64,000 bases of DNA from Lentzea sp. NEAU-D7 (GTDB taxonomy: Bacteria; Actinomycetota; Actinomycetes; Mycobacteriales; Pseudonocardiaceae): contig NZ_JAPJDL010000016.1 of NCBI RefSeq assembly GCF_026242055.1, positions 1 to 64,000 on the forward strand, written 5' to 3'. Numbering within the stretch: position 1 is the stretch's first letter; each line of letters starts with the position of its first letter. Below the pieces are notes generated by a model that was not told the origin of the DNA, did no database searches, and saw only the letters and a program-made list of their open reading frames with translations. The position numbers and the translations under genes were made by a program. This document shows positions 17,964-26,623 of this stretch, piece after piece.

Positions 17964-18779
17964 GTGACCACGCTCAGCTTTGTCGCGCATCAAGACGACG
18001 ACCTGCTCTTCATGAATCCGGACATCGCGTCGGACGTGTGGGACGGCCAGGACGTCTGGATCGTGTACCTGACCGCGGGAGACATCCCGCACCGCCCCGG
18101 CAGCTCCTACGGGGGCATCCAGTACGCGGAAATGCGCCTGGACGGCGTGCGCGCCGCCTATGCCAAGACCGCCGGGGTGGCGAACAACTGGCACTACGAG
18201 CCGATGACGTTCGGCGGCCACCCCGTGCCCACGAACAGGCTCGCGGGCACCAACGTGCACATCGTCTACACCTACGTCCACGCCGCAGCCGGCCCGGAGG
18301 ACAACTTCGGCGACCTGTGGCGCCTGCTCAACGTGCCGGGCTTCACGGCCAAGCCGATCGACGGCCGCCCCGCGTACACGTACGCCGAGTTCGTGGGCAT
18401 GATCCGCGGCATCATCGACCACGTGGGCCCTGGCTTCATCCGCACGGGCAGCTCGATCGGCCACCGCGAGGGCGACCACATCGACCACACGGCGGCCGCG
18501 ATCCTCGTCGCCGACGCGAGTACCGACGACCACGGCCGCACCGCAGTGCGCCGCTTCGAGTACACCGGCTACCGGGTGCTCAACCTGCCGGAGAACATCA
18601 GCGGGTTCCTGCGCGACAAGAAGACCGAGATCTGGGACGAGTACTGGCCGCACGACCCGGAGCTGAACCAGTGGAGCTGGCGGGCGGCGATGAGCAGGCG
18701 GTACGCGCCGGACGGCCGGATCTTCCACCCCGGTGTCCCGTGGGTTCCGCCGGGCGACTTCGCCAGTTCGGTAGCCTGA
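17964..18779 (+). CDS. PIG-L family N-acetyl-sugar deacetylase
   Basis: The 271-residue protein opens with LSFVAHQDDDLLFMNPDI, the PIG-L/LmbE zinc motif (His9, Asp11-Asp12). The characteristic R...E region (GIQYAEMRLDGVRAAYAK) and a C-terminal acidic/His segment (SIGHREGDHIDHTAAA) contribute the third ligand. Family members deacetylate GlcNAc-inositol, mycothiol precursors or surface glycan sugars. No signal peptide is visible, so it probably acts in the cytoplasm; the substrate is not predictable. GTG start preceded by GGGAGGGAA. A hairpin separates it from glfT2, so it may be independently expressed. Confidence 0.87.
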   Translation: MTTLSFVAHQDDDLLFMNPDIASDVWDGQDVWIVYLTAGDIPHRPGSSYGGIQYAEMRLDGVRAAYAKTAGVANNWHYEPMTFGGHPVPTNRLAGTNVHIVYTYVHAAAGPEDNFGDLWRLLNVPGFTAKPIDGRPAYTYAEFVGMIRGIIDHVGPGFIRTGSSIGHREGDHIDHTAAAILVADASTDDHGRTAVRRFEYTGYRVLNLPENISGFLRDKKTEIWDEYWPHDPELNQWSWRAAMSRRYAPDGRIFHPGVPWVPPGDFASSVA

Positions 18780-18810
18780 CGCTCCGTTCGCGGCGGGAGG
18801 GCAGCGGTTC

Positions 18811-19257
18811 TTGCGTGCACACGAGGTTCCGAAGCTCTACGAGGGTGACGTGGTCGTGGTGTCCAGCCCGGTCGTCTCGACGACCGTCGCGCGCGTCTCG
18901 CACCACCACGTCCACCTCGAGTGGCCGTGGAAGGCGAAGGACCCGAACTCGGAGTTCTCCTGGGACGGGACCGTCGCCTTCTCCCGGTTCGCCGAGAGCT
19001 CGGAGTGGCGGAACACGCCTTGGCGGTTCAAGTGCGATCCGTGGGTCCTGCAGCCTGGTGACGTGGTCGAGCTGTTCATCCCCGAGACCGACGCCGTGGT
19101 CCGGTCGGTCACGAGGCTCGACCGGCCTCGGGACACGGGTTGGTTGCCTCGGCCGGTGCTGGTGCTCGGGTTCGGCACGGCCGAGTCCGCCGGCGACCCG
19201 GAGGCGGGTTTCGTCCTCTACTGCGACACCGACGAACCGATCACGATCAGCCCTTGA
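18811..19257 (+). CDS. Conserved-looking protein of unknown function
   Basis: A 148-residue soluble protein rich in Val, Trp and acidic residues, with segments YEGDVVVVSSPVVSTTVARVS, VHLEWPWKAKDPNSEF and WVLQPGDVVELFIPETD. It looks like an all-beta domain; I do not recognise the family. The start is a TTG at 18811 with GGGAGG about 11 bases upstream. It follows the PIG-L gene by 31 bp, and its end overlaps the convergent permease gene by 11 bp. No signal peptide or membrane segment is visible. Confidence 0.65.
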   Translation: MRAHEVPKLYEGDVVVVSSPVVSTTVARVSHHHVHLEWPWKAKDPNSEFSWDGTVAFSRFAESSEWRNTPWRFKCDPWVLQPGDVVELFIPETDAVVRSVTRLDRPRDTGWLPRPVLVLGFGTAESAGDPEAGFVLYCDTDEPITISP

Positions 19258-20059
19258 TCCCCGACTCCGCCACCCCGCGCACCAGCCACCGCTGCATCAC
19301 CACGAACACGACGACCAGCGGGGTGATGGAGACGGCCGCGGCCAGGAACAGCTCGTGCACGTTGATCGACTGAGCCGTGAGGAACGTCGACAACGCCACC
19401 TGCACGGTCCACGAGTCCTGGTCCTGCGCGATCACCAACGGCCACAGGAACTGGTTCCACGAAGTCACGAACGCGATCACGCCCAAAGCCGCGAAGAACC
19501 CACGTGAGTTCGGCACGACAACGCGCCAGAACGTCCCCCAGTGTCCGAGCCCGTCGATCCGAGCTGCTTCCTCCAGCTCGCGCGGAAACCCGAGGAAGTA
19601 CTGCCGGAACAGGAACGCCGTGAACCCGCTGAACAGCCCGGGAATAACCAGTCCGCGCAGGTCGGAGACCCACCCCAGCGTCGACACGACGACGAACGTG
19701 GGCACGAACGTCACCGCGGCCGGAATCATCAGGGTGGCGACGACGAAGTAGAACACGACATTCGCGTACCGGTAGGGAATCCGCGCCAGCCCGTAACCGG
19801 CCAGCGAGCACAAGAGCAGCTGGCCAAGAGTCTGCAGAACCGCCACCACGAGCGAATTCACCATGCTCCGCACCAACGGCACGGCGGGATCGCTGAACAG
19901 CTCGGCGAAGTTCTCCCAGCGCACCGACGACGGCAGGAACGTCCAGGACGTCGCACTGATCTCCGCCTCCGACACGAGCCCGTTGCGCACCACCAGGTAG
20001 AACGGCAGCAGGAACAGCGCAGCCGCCACGCTCAAAGCCAGGTACCGCAAGGCCTTCAT
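19247..20059 (-). CDS. Carbohydrate ABC transporter permease (MalG-like)
   Basis: A 270-residue inner permease beginning MKALRYLALSVAAALFLLPFYLVVRNGL, with six transmembrane segments and the cytoplasmic EAA loop ELEEAARIDGLGHWGTFWRVVVPNS that docks the ATPase. Its ATG overlaps the stop of the MalF-like permease by 4 bp. It is the last gene of a binding protein-permease-permease operon with no ATPase gene; a shared MsiK-type ATPase elsewhere is the usual actinomycete solution. Confidence 0.92.
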   Translation of the reverse strand: MKALRYLALSVAAALFLLPFYLVVRNGLVSEAEISATSWTFLPSSVRWENFAELFSDPAVPLVRSMVNSLVVAVLQTLGQLLLCSLAGYGLARIPYRYANVVFYFVVATLMIPAAVTFVPTFVVVSTLGWVSDLRGLVIPGLFSGFTAFLFRQYFLGFPRELEEAARIDGLGHWGTFWRVVVPNSRGFFAALGVIAFVTSWNQFLWPLVIAQDQDSWTVQVALSTFLTAQSINVHELFLAAAVSITPLVVVFVVMQRWLVRGVAESGIKG

Positions 20060-20931
20060 CGCCGCACCACCCGCCCCTGCAGCAACGTGACACCGACGAT
20101 CAGCAACGTCAGGATCACCGCGCCCGCGCTCCCGTGCCCGAAGTCCTGACCACCACTGCCCAAAGCCGTGTAGTACAGGTAAATCAACGGGGGCCGGGCG
20201 AACGGCGGATAGCCGCGATCCGTGCCGAGCACGTTGTAGAACTCGTCGAACGCCTGGTAAGCACCGATCAAAAGCAGCAACAACACGGCAACCGAAGTGG
20301 TCCGCAGCTGCGGCAACGTCACGAACCGAAACGCCTGCAACGACCGCGCGCCGTCCAGTGCTGCTGCCTCGTACAGCACAACGGGAATCCGCTGCAGCCC
20401 AGCGATGAACAGGATCATGTAGAACCCCAGCTGCAACCACAGCCGTAATGTCACGAGCACCAGCCAGTACCAGGGCGGGGACGTGGACACCGTCCACGCC
20501 ACCGGATCGGCACCGAACCAGCCCAGCACCGTGTTCGCCACACCGGACCGCAGGCCGTTGAAGATCGAGAGCTTCCACACCAGCGACGCCACGACGTACG
20601 AGCACGCCGTCGGCAGGAAGAACACCGAGCGGAAGAACGCCTGCATGAAGCTGATCTGGTTGACCAGCAACGCGAGCGCGAGGGCCAGTACGAACGTCAA
20701 CGGCACGATGAACGCCGCGAACACGCTGAAGGTGCCGAGGCTGCTGAGGAACGGGCCGTCGGTCAGCATGTCCGCGTAGTTGCGCAGGCCGACGAACTCG
20801 GTCGGTGTCACCGTGTTGCGCGCGTCGAAGAACGACAGCAGCAGGCTCCACCCGATCGGCACGTACACGAACACGAGCAGCCCGGCGGCGAACGGGCCCA
20901 CGAACAGCCAGAACGCGCGTCCGTGCCTCAT
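20056..20931 (-). CDS. Carbohydrate ABC transporter permease (MalF-like)
   Basis: A 291-residue permease starting MRHGRAFWLFVGPFAAGLLVFVYVPIGWSLLLSF, with six transmembrane segments and the EAA-type loop VLYEAAALDGARSLQAFRFVTLPQL. ATG start overlaps the binding-protein stop (ATGA), and its own end overlaps the MalG-like start, showing tight translational coupling. It partners the MalG-like subunit to import a sugar whose identity cannot be deduced. Confidence 0.92.
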   Translation of the reverse strand: MRHGRAFWLFVGPFAAGLLVFVYVPIGWSLLLSFFDARNTVTPTEFVGLRNYADMLTDGPFLSSLGTFSVFAAFIVPLTFVLALALALLVNQISFMQAFFRSVFFLPTACSYVVASLVWKLSIFNGLRSGVANTVLGWFGADPVAWTVSTSPPWYWLVLVTLRLWLQLGFYMILFIAGLQRIPVVLYEAAALDGARSLQAFRFVTLPQLRTTSVAVLLLLLIGAYQAFDEFYNVLGTDRGYPPFARPPLIYLYYTALGSGGQDFGHGSAGAVILTLLIVGVTLLQGRVVRR

Positions 20932-22157
20932 CCGTACAGGCGCTTCAGCTCGCCGCGAGCTACGTCGGCCGCCCCGCGGAGTTCGGCGTCGGCCGGGGCG
21001 CCGTCGCGGACCACGCGCGACACGGCGTCGTTGAACGCCGTCCGCATCACCGAGGTCCAGTCCGGCGGGTTGGACGCCTTCGCGTTGTCCCGCACGAACT
21101 TCACCGCGTCGGCCGCCGCGCCCGTCGTCAGCTTCGAGGCCTTCTCCGAGATGCTCCTGCGGGGCGGGATGTGGAAGCCGTAGCTCAGGTTGAAGTCCTC
21201 CTGGTAGTCGGTCTTCTCGATCCACAGCCACCGCACGAAGTCCTTGGCCTCGTCGATCCGCTTCGACTTCGCGTTGACCATCGCGCCGAACGCCCCGACC
21301 GGCACGCTTGCCGACCCGCCCTCACGCAGCGAGGGGAACGGCAGCACGCCGAAGTCGTCACCCAGCGCCTTCTGCACCGCCGGCACCGCCCACAACCCGG
21401 TCCACTGCATCGCGACCAGGCCCTGCGCGAACGCGTCAGGCTCGGCCCAGTCCTTCACCGCGCCCAGCAACAGGCCGCCGCTCGTGTAGAGCTCGCGGAG
21501 CTTGCCGATCGCCGTCGCGGCGAGGGGATCGTCGAACCCGACCTGGTGGTCCCGCACGTAGTCGAGCCCGGCCGACCACAGCGCGGGCCCGCCCAGCACG
21601 CCGCCACCACCGTCGTTGCCGGCGAAAAGCCCTTTGACCGAACCCGTGGTCAGACGCCGAGCCGCGTCGATCAGCTCATCCACCGTGGACGGTGGTCGCA
21701 CGCCGGCCTGGACGAACAAGCTCTTGCGGTAGAACAACATCTGCATGTCGACGGCCTGCGGGATGCCGTAGATCTTCCCGTCGACGGTGTGCGTGTCGAG
21801 AATCGAGGCGGAGAAGTCGCTCCTGGCGTCGCCGAAGACGTCGTCGAGCGGCACGAGCTGACCCGCCCGGACCGAGCTGATCTGCGGGGTGGACTCGAAG
21901 ACGTCCGGTCCGCCGTCGGACAGCAGGCTCGTCGCGAGCTTGGAGTCGTAGTCGCCGGGGTTCCACTGCACGTCGACCTGGGTCTTGGTGTACGCCTTGG
22001 CGTAGCGCTCCACGGCCTGCTGCACGCCGGGCTCGCCGTACGCGTGGTACCACTGCTCGAGGGCCTGGCCGTTGCCGCCCCTGCCGGTGTTCGAACCACA
22101 CGCCGCGAGCAACGCGCCCGCGCCGGCCAGGGACAGAAGTCTGCGTCGGGAAATCAC
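20928..22157 (-). CDS. Extracellular sugar-binding lipoprotein of ABC importer
   Basis: The 409-residue protein has a twin-Arg-containing N-terminus (MISRRRLLSLAGAGALLAACGS) with lipobox LAAC, so it is probably lipid-anchored after Tat or Sec export. The body is a family 1 solute-binding fold, with FESTPQISSVRAGQLVPLDDVF and LVAMQWTGLWAVPAVQKAL. It delivers a carbohydrate to the two downstream permeases. The frame starts at a GTG with a purine-rich GGGGTGG just upstream. It heads the three-gene operon. Confidence 0.92.
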   Translation of the reverse strand: MISRRRLLSLAGAGALLAACGSNTGRGGNGQALEQWYHAYGEPGVQQAVERYAKAYTKTQVDVQWNPGDYDSKLATSLLSDGGPDVFESTPQISSVRAGQLVPLDDVFGDARSDFSASILDTHTVDGKIYGIPQAVDMQMLFYRKSLFVQAGVRPPSTVDELIDAARRLTTGSVKGLFAGNDGGGGVLGGPALWSAGLDYVRDHQVGFDDPLAATAIGKLRELYTSGGLLLGAVKDWAEPDAFAQGLVAMQWTGLWAVPAVQKALGDDFGVLPFPSLREGGSASVPVGAFGAMVNAKSKRIDEAKDFVRWLWIEKTDYQEDFNLSYGFHIPPRRSISEKASKLTTGAAADAVKFVRDNAKASNPPDWTSVMRTAFNDAVSRVVRDGAPADAELRGAADVARGELKRLYG

Positions 22158-22197
22158 CCACCCCGTCTTACTCCGATCACTCGAAGTGCGCGAGCGG

Positions 22198-22392
22198 TTA
22201 CTCGAAGTGGGCGACGACGACGTTGGCGAAGTTGACGACGTACTCGCGCCCGTCGGGCCCCGGGATCGGCTGGGTGTGTCCGTTGCGGACGATCTGGGTC
22301 AGCCGCGGCGCGAGGTCGTCCCGCGTCTCGTCGGTGACCGGCAGGGAGATGGGGTTCGGGTTGGCGGCGAGGAACAGCACGAGTTTGCTCAT
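22198..22392 (-). CDS. Small protein of unknown function
   Basis: A 64-residue protein, MSKLVLFLAANPNPISLPV..., ending NVVVAHFE, with mixed alpha/beta character and no membrane segment or signal peptide. The frame extends to an ATG at 22404. It lies alone between the sugar-importer operon and glfT1 on the same strand. I do not recognise a family; codon use matches the neighbours (G/C third positions), which favours a real gene. Confidence 0.55.
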   Translation of the reverse strand: MSKLVLFLAANPNPISLPVTDETRDDLAPRLTQIVRNGHTQPIPGPDGREYVVNFANVVVAHFE

Positions 22393-22468
22393 GAGAGCAG
22401 CCAACCGCGTTCAGGAGCCCTGCGGAGGGCGGTTCCGCTCGTAGCGATTCCGCCCTCGGCAGACCGGC

Positions 22469-23371
22469 TCACTTGCGGAAGAAGCGCTCCCGCTGACCGA
22501 GGCGCACGAGCTTCAGCCACTCGACGAACGCCTTCGGGTCCCGCTTCACGGCGAGGAAGTACAGCCCGAACCGGAACACCTCGAGCGCGCCGAGCTTGCG
22601 CATGCCCGGCTGCGACAGCAGGTACCCGCGGTTGCGGTACGTGTAGTAGCGCTTGATCGGGTTCTCCGGGTCCTGGGCGTGGAACCTGCCGCCCAGCATC
22701 GGCTTGAACTCGTCCGAGCCGTCCGGGTGCACGTACGCGACCCGCAGCGACGTGCCGAACGGCAGCCCCGACCGCACCATGCGCCGGTGGACCTCCACCT
22801 CGTCGCCGCGGAAGAACAGCCGGTAGTCCGGCACGCCGACGACGTCCAGCGTGGTGGCGCGGAACAGCGCCCCGTTGAACAGCGAGGCGATGCCCGGCAG
22901 GAAGTCCGTGCCGAGTTCGGCCGCCGAGCGCTTCCACGTCAGGCCGCGCCGCAACGGGAACGCGAGCTTGTCCGGGCTGTCGATGTTGGTGACGACGGGG
23001 GAGATCTCCGCGAGACCCCTGCGCTCCGCCTCCTCCAGCAGCACGGCCAGCACGTGCTCGTCGGCCGGGCGGCCGTCGTCGTCCGCCAGCCACACCCAGT
23101 CCGCGCCCAGCGAGAGCGCGTGCAGGATGCCCAGCGCGAAGCCGCCGGCACCGCCGAGGTTGCGGTGCGACGGCAGGTAGGTCGTGGGGAGCGGACACTG
23201 CTCGACGAGGTCGCCGACGGGCTGGTCGGGACCGTTGTCGACGACGACCAGGTGGTCGGGCACGCGCGTCTGGGTCGCCAGGGCCTTCAGCGACTCGGCC
23301 AGCAGGTCCCTGCGGTGGCGGGTGACCACCACCGCGACGACGGAGCCTTTGGGCAGTGCCTCGAGGTTCAT
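22469..23371 (-). CDS. glfT1: Galactofuranosyltransferase GlfT1-like
   Basis: A 300-residue GT2 enzyme with VVAVVVTRHRRDLLAESL, VVVDNGPDQP, SHRNLGGAGGFALG and LADDDGRPAD (metal-binding Asp triad near residue 98), followed by FFRGDEVEVHRRM. GlfT1 adds the first two galactofuranose units to the decaprenyl-PP-GlcNAc-Rha linker. It follows wzt by 3 bp in a wzm-wzt-glfT1 operon, matching the mycobacterial Rv3781-Rv3783 gene set in a different order. Assignment rests on motif pattern and context. Confidence 0.87.
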   Translation of the reverse strand: MNLEALPKGSVVAVVVTRHRRDLLAESLKALATQTRVPDHLVVVDNGPDQPVGDLVEQCPLPTTYLPSHRNLGGAGGFALGILHALSLGADWVWLADDDGRPADEHVLAVLLEEAERRGLAEISPVVTNIDSPDKLAFPLRRGLTWKRSAAELGTDFLPGIASLFNGALFRATTLDVVGVPDYRLFFRGDEVEVHRRMVRSGLPFGTSLRVAYVHPDGSDEFKPMLGGRFHAQDPENPIKRYYTYRNRGYLLSQPGMRKLGALEVFRFGLYFLAVKRDPKAFVEWLKLVRLGQRERFFRK

Positions 23372-23374
23372 GCT

Positions 23375-24175
23375 CTACTCGCCGCCGTTTCCGCTGAGGA
23401 CGGGGGTTTCCTCGTGCGGGTGCTTGCGCTCGAAGGGGTCGTACCCCTTGTACGCGGTCAGCACCTCGCGCAGGCCTCCGAACATCTTGACGTGGCCCTC
23501 GTCCATCCAGATCGCCTTGTCGCAGAACTCCCCGAGGAACTCGTCGGAGTGGTTCGCGAACACCAGCAGACCGGAACGGGCGACCAGGTCCTTCAGGCGG
23601 TCACGGGCCTTGGCCATGAACGCCGCGTCGACCGCGCCGATGCCCTCGTCGAGCAGCAGGATCTCCGGGTTGATCGACGTGACGACGCCGAGGGCCAGCC
23701 GGACGCGCATGCCCGTCGAGTACGTGCGCAGCGGCATCTGCAGGTAGTCACCGAGCTCGGTGAACTGCGCGATGTCGTCGACGCGGGTTTCCATCTGCTT
23801 GCGGCTCATGCCGAGGAACAGGCCGCGGATCATGATGTTCTCGTACCCGGAGATCTCCGGGTCCATGCCGACGCCGAGGTCGAAGACCGGCGCGACCTTG
23901 CCGATGATGCGCGACTGGCCGCGGGTGGGCTCGTAGATGCCCGCCAGCAGGCGCAGCAGCGTCGACTTGCCGGCGCCGTTGTGGCCGACCAGGCCGACGC
24001 GGTCGCCGTCCTTGAGCGACAGCGTGATGTCGTGCAGAGCTTCGATTATCGGGACGCGGCCTTCGGACTCGATCTTGCCGCCGACCTTGCCGAGCGCGAG
24101 CTTCTTCAGCGACCTCGACTTCGCGTCGAAGATCGGGAAGTCGACCGATGCGTTCCAGACGTCGATGCTGACCAT
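23375..24175 (-). CDS. wzt: ABC exporter ATPase for lipid-linked galactan (Wzt-like)
   Basis: A 266-residue ATPase with Walker A GHNGAGKST, a Q-loop region VFDLGVGMDPEISGYENI, signature YSTGMRVRLALG and Walker B EILLLDEGIGAVD. These are typical of Wzt/TagH polysaccharide-export ATPases. Unlike O-antigen Wzt it has no C-terminal carbohydrate-binding domain, as in mycobacterial Rv3781. With Wzm it moves the polyprenyl-linked galactan across the membrane. ATG with AAGGAGGT ten bases upstream; 16 bp after wzm. Confidence 0.92.
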   Translation of the reverse strand: MVSIDVWNASVDFPIFDAKSRSLKKLALGKVGGKIESEGRVPIIEALHDITLSLKDGDRVGLVGHNGAGKSTLLRLLAGIYEPTRGQSRIIGKVAPVFDLGVGMDPEISGYENIMIRGLFLGMSRKQMETRVDDIAQFTELGDYLQMPLRTYSTGMRVRLALGVVTSINPEILLLDEGIGAVDAAFMAKARDRLKDLVARSGLLVFANHSDEFLGEFCDKAIWMDEGHVKMFGGLREVLTAYKGYDPFERKHPHEETPVLSGNGGE

Positions 24176-24191
24176 GGGTGTCGACCTCCTT

Positions 24192-25109
24192 CTAGACCCA
24201 GTAGGAAACGCGGGCGCGGTAGTTGCGCAGGATCACCAGCGCGGCGAACCAGCCGACGACGGTGAAGCCGCCGACGACGGCCCAGTGGTGCCAGTCGACC
24301 GCGTGGCCGAGCAGCGGGGCCCTGACCACCTCGACGAAGTGGTACACGGGGTTGAGCTCGGCGATGAGCATGCGCCAGTCGTTGTCGCCGCTGCCACCGG
24401 TGACCCTCTGCAGCACGCCCGCGTCCCAGACGATCGGCGTCATGAAGAAGACCAGGTTGATGAAGCTGTTCACCACCGGGGGGATGTCGCGGAAGCGGGT
24501 GCTGATGACGCCGAACAGCAGGGCGATCCACACCGCGTTCACCGCGAGCAGCGCGAAGCCCGGGATCGCGAGGACGATGGTCCAGCTGATGCCGGGGTGC
24601 TCGATGCCGCCCTTGGTGATCGTGTACGGGTGGTCGAGCGCCGTGAAGAAGATGGCGAGCACCACCGCGTAGACCACGAGGTTGTGCGCCAGGAACAGCA
24701 CCTGGCGCCACACCATCCGCATCACGTGGACCGTGATCGGCGCGGGGAGGTGCTTGATGAGCCCCTCGTTCGCGATGAACACGTCCGTGCCCTCGGTGAT
24801 GCAGCCGAGGATGAAGTTCCAGATGATGAAGCCGACCGTCACGTACGGCAGGAACGTGGGGACGTTCGTGTCGAACAGCACGGAGTACAGCAAGCCCAGC
24901 GCCAGCGCCGTGGTGCCCATCGAGATGGTGATCCACAACGGGCCGATGACCGAACGGCGGTAGCGCTGCTTGATGTCCTGCCAGCCGAGGTGGCCCCACA
25001 GCTCACGGTGGTCCCACGCCTCCCGCACATCCGCGAACGCGCGTTTGAAGCTGCGCGACTTGACGGCAGGGGGCGCCTCTGCTTGGTCGAGCGTACTGGT
25101 GGCTTGCAC
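24192..25109 (-). CDS. wzm: ABC exporter permease for lipid-linked galactan (Wzm-like)
   Basis: The 305-residue ABC-2 permease has a cytoplasmic N-terminal amphipathic stretch (REAWDHRELWGHLGWQDIKQRYRRSVIGPLW) typical of Wzm, and six hydrophobic segments. It pairs with the ATPase 16 bp downstream. Orthologous in layout to mycobacterial Rv3783. First gene of the wzm-wzt-glfT1 unit; the methyltransferase gene ends 59 bp upstream on the same strand. Confidence 0.92.
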   Translation of the reverse strand: MQATSTLDQAEAPPAVKSRSFKRAFADVREAWDHRELWGHLGWQDIKQRYRRSVIGPLWITISMGTTALALGLLYSVLFDTNVPTFLPYVTVGFIIWNFILGCITEGTDVFIANEGLIKHLPAPITVHVMRMVWRQVLFLAHNLVVYAVVLAIFFTALDHPYTITKGGIEHPGISWTIVLAIPGFALLAVNAVWIALLFGVISTRFRDIPPVVNSFINLVFFMTPIVWDAGVLQRVTGGSGDNDWRMLIAELNPVYHFVEVVRAPLLGHAVDWHHWAVVGGFTVVGWFAALVILRNYRARVSYWV

Positions 25110-25168
25110 GAGGACTGAGCGTACCGGCGACCACCGACGGCCATGCTTACCGGTCGGTCACGGTGCGA

Positions 25169-25999
25169 TCAGACCTTGATCACCTTTACGATGACCTGTT
25201 CGTGGTCGTAGGTGTACCCGAGGTAGTCGAACTCCACGCCGTGCGCCGCCACGTGCTCCAGCCAGGCCTTGTGCTCGTGCTCCTGCCACTGCGGGTAGTT
25301 GAAGTACTCGTCGAAGACGATGACGCTGCCCTCGACCAGACGGGGCCCGACCAGGTCGAGAACGGTCTTGGTGGACGAGTACAGGTCGCAGTCGACGTGC
25401 AGGAACGTGACGGGGCCCTCGTGGTCGGCGAGGAACTTCGGCAACGTCTCGTCGAACCACCCGGCGATGAGCTCGGCACCGGGCACGTCCGGCAGGCCGT
25501 CCATCGTGAACGTGCCGGCGGGGAACCCGTTGCGCCAGTTCTCCGGCAGACCCTCGAAGGAGTCGAAGCCGTAGACCTCGGCGCCCTCCCTGGCGTTCGC
25601 GATGATCTTGAGCGTGCCGCCGGTGTAGACGCCGAACTCGAGCGCCATGCCGCCCTCGGGCGTCTGGGCCAGCGCGAACTCGAGCGTCTCCTGCGGTGAG
25701 CCGAAGTGCGGGACCCGCGGCATGTTCTTGTGCACGAACTGAGCGCTCTGCAGCGCCGCTTCCCTGTCCGCGGCGAACACGATGTCGCGGCGGGCCCGCA
25801 CCTCATGTCCCACGGTGTGGTCGACGATCCGGTTCGCCTGCTGCGCGACCTCGTCGCGCAGGCCGTCCAGCTGGGCCTGGATCCGCTCGATCTGCTCCTG
25901 CTGCGGCTTCAACGCGTCCTGGATGAGTTCGAGCGCTTTGACACGAAGCTTGTGACGAAGCTGCTTGGCCTGCAGGCCATTGCGGACTCGGTCGAGCAC
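25169..25999 (-). CDS. TylF/macrocin-like SAM-dependent methyltransferase with N-terminal coiled coil
   Basis: A 276-residue protein. Residues ~15-65 form a predicted coiled coil (DALKPQQEQIERIQAQLDGL and following heptads). The C-terminal class I domain has ALEFGVYTGGTLKIIA (SAM loop), VYGFDSFEGLPENWR and the metal/substrate motif FLHVDCDLYSSTKTVLD with VIVFDEYFNYPQW, as in TylF-type sugar O-methyltransferases. Placed between bpa and wzm on the same strand, it may methylate the glycan handled by Wzm/Wzt; this is inference. GTG start with GGAGAGGAG upstream. Confidence 0.85.
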   Translation of the reverse strand: MLDRVRNGLQAKQLRHKLRVKALELIQDALKPQQEQIERIQAQLDGLRDEVAQQANRIVDHTVGHEVRARRDIVFAADREAALQSAQFVHKNMPRVPHFGSPQETLEFALAQTPEGGMALEFGVYTGGTLKIIANAREGAEVYGFDSFEGLPENWRNGFPAGTFTMDGLPDVPGAELIAGWFDETLPKFLADHEGPVTFLHVDCDLYSSTKTVLDLVGPRLVEGSVIVFDEYFNYPQWQEHEHKAWLEHVAAHGVEFDYLGYTYDHEQVIVKVIKV

Positions 26000-26055
26000 G
26001 GTGGCTCCTCTCCAGAACGGTCAGCGCATCGTAGAGCCACCACCGCGTGGCTTAG

Positions 26056-26532
26056 CTAGAGGTACTGACCCGTCCCTTTGCCTGTTGTTCCGCCTTCGTT
26101 ACCTTCGGCGCCGCTGCCGGCGGGCAGCGCGCGGCCGCGCATCTGCTCCAGCTGGGCGCGCGCCGCCATCTGCTGGGCGAACAACGCGGTCTGGATGCCG
26201 TGGAAGAGGCCCTCCAGCCAGCCCACGAGCTGAGCCTGCGCGATCCGCAGTTCGGCGTCGGAGGGGGTGCCCTCCTCGGTGAACGGCAGCGACAGGCGCT
26301 CCAGCTCCTCGCGCAGCTCCGGCGCCAGGCCGTCCTCGAGCTCCTCGATGGACCGCTTGTGGATCTCCTTGAGGCGGTTGCGGCTGGCCTCGTCCAGAGG
26401 CGCCGCCCGCACCTCCTCCAGCAGCTGCTTGATCATCGTGCCGATCCGCATGACCTTCGCCGGCTGTTCGACGAGGTCGGCGATGTCGCCGTCCTGGCCA
26501 CCGACGATTACGACGGGCTGCTCCTGGTTCAT
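26056..26532 (-). CDS. bpa: Bacterial proteasome activator Bpa (DUF2587)
   Basis: A 158-residue protein that contains DLVEQPAKVMRIGTMIKQLLEEVRAAPLDEASRNRL and AELRIAQAQLVGWLEGLFHGIQ, near-identical to mycobacterial Bpa (Rv3780). It ends in GQYL, the HbYX-like tail that docks into the 20S proteasome and opens its gate. Bpa forms a dodecameric ring that feeds unfolded proteins to the proteasome without ATP. An in-frame ATG nine bases upstream (26541) is an alternative start. Divergent from the aminotransferase-like gene, as in M. tuberculosis. Confidence 0.96.
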   Translation of the reverse strand: MNQEQPVVIVGGQDGDIADLVEQPAKVMRIGTMIKQLLEEVRAAPLDEASRNRLKEIHKRSIEELEDGLAPELREELERLSLPFTEEGTPSDAELRIAQAQLVGWLEGLFHGIQTALFAQQMAARAQLEQMRGRALPAGSGAEGNEGGTTGKGTGQYL

Positions 26533-26623
26533 GGTCTCCATCCTCGCGCGATTCACGTTTTCGAAACCAATCGGGGTGGGGCTGGTCGTTGCAGTGTTTG
26601 CTCGCATACGTACGGTGTGTGTC

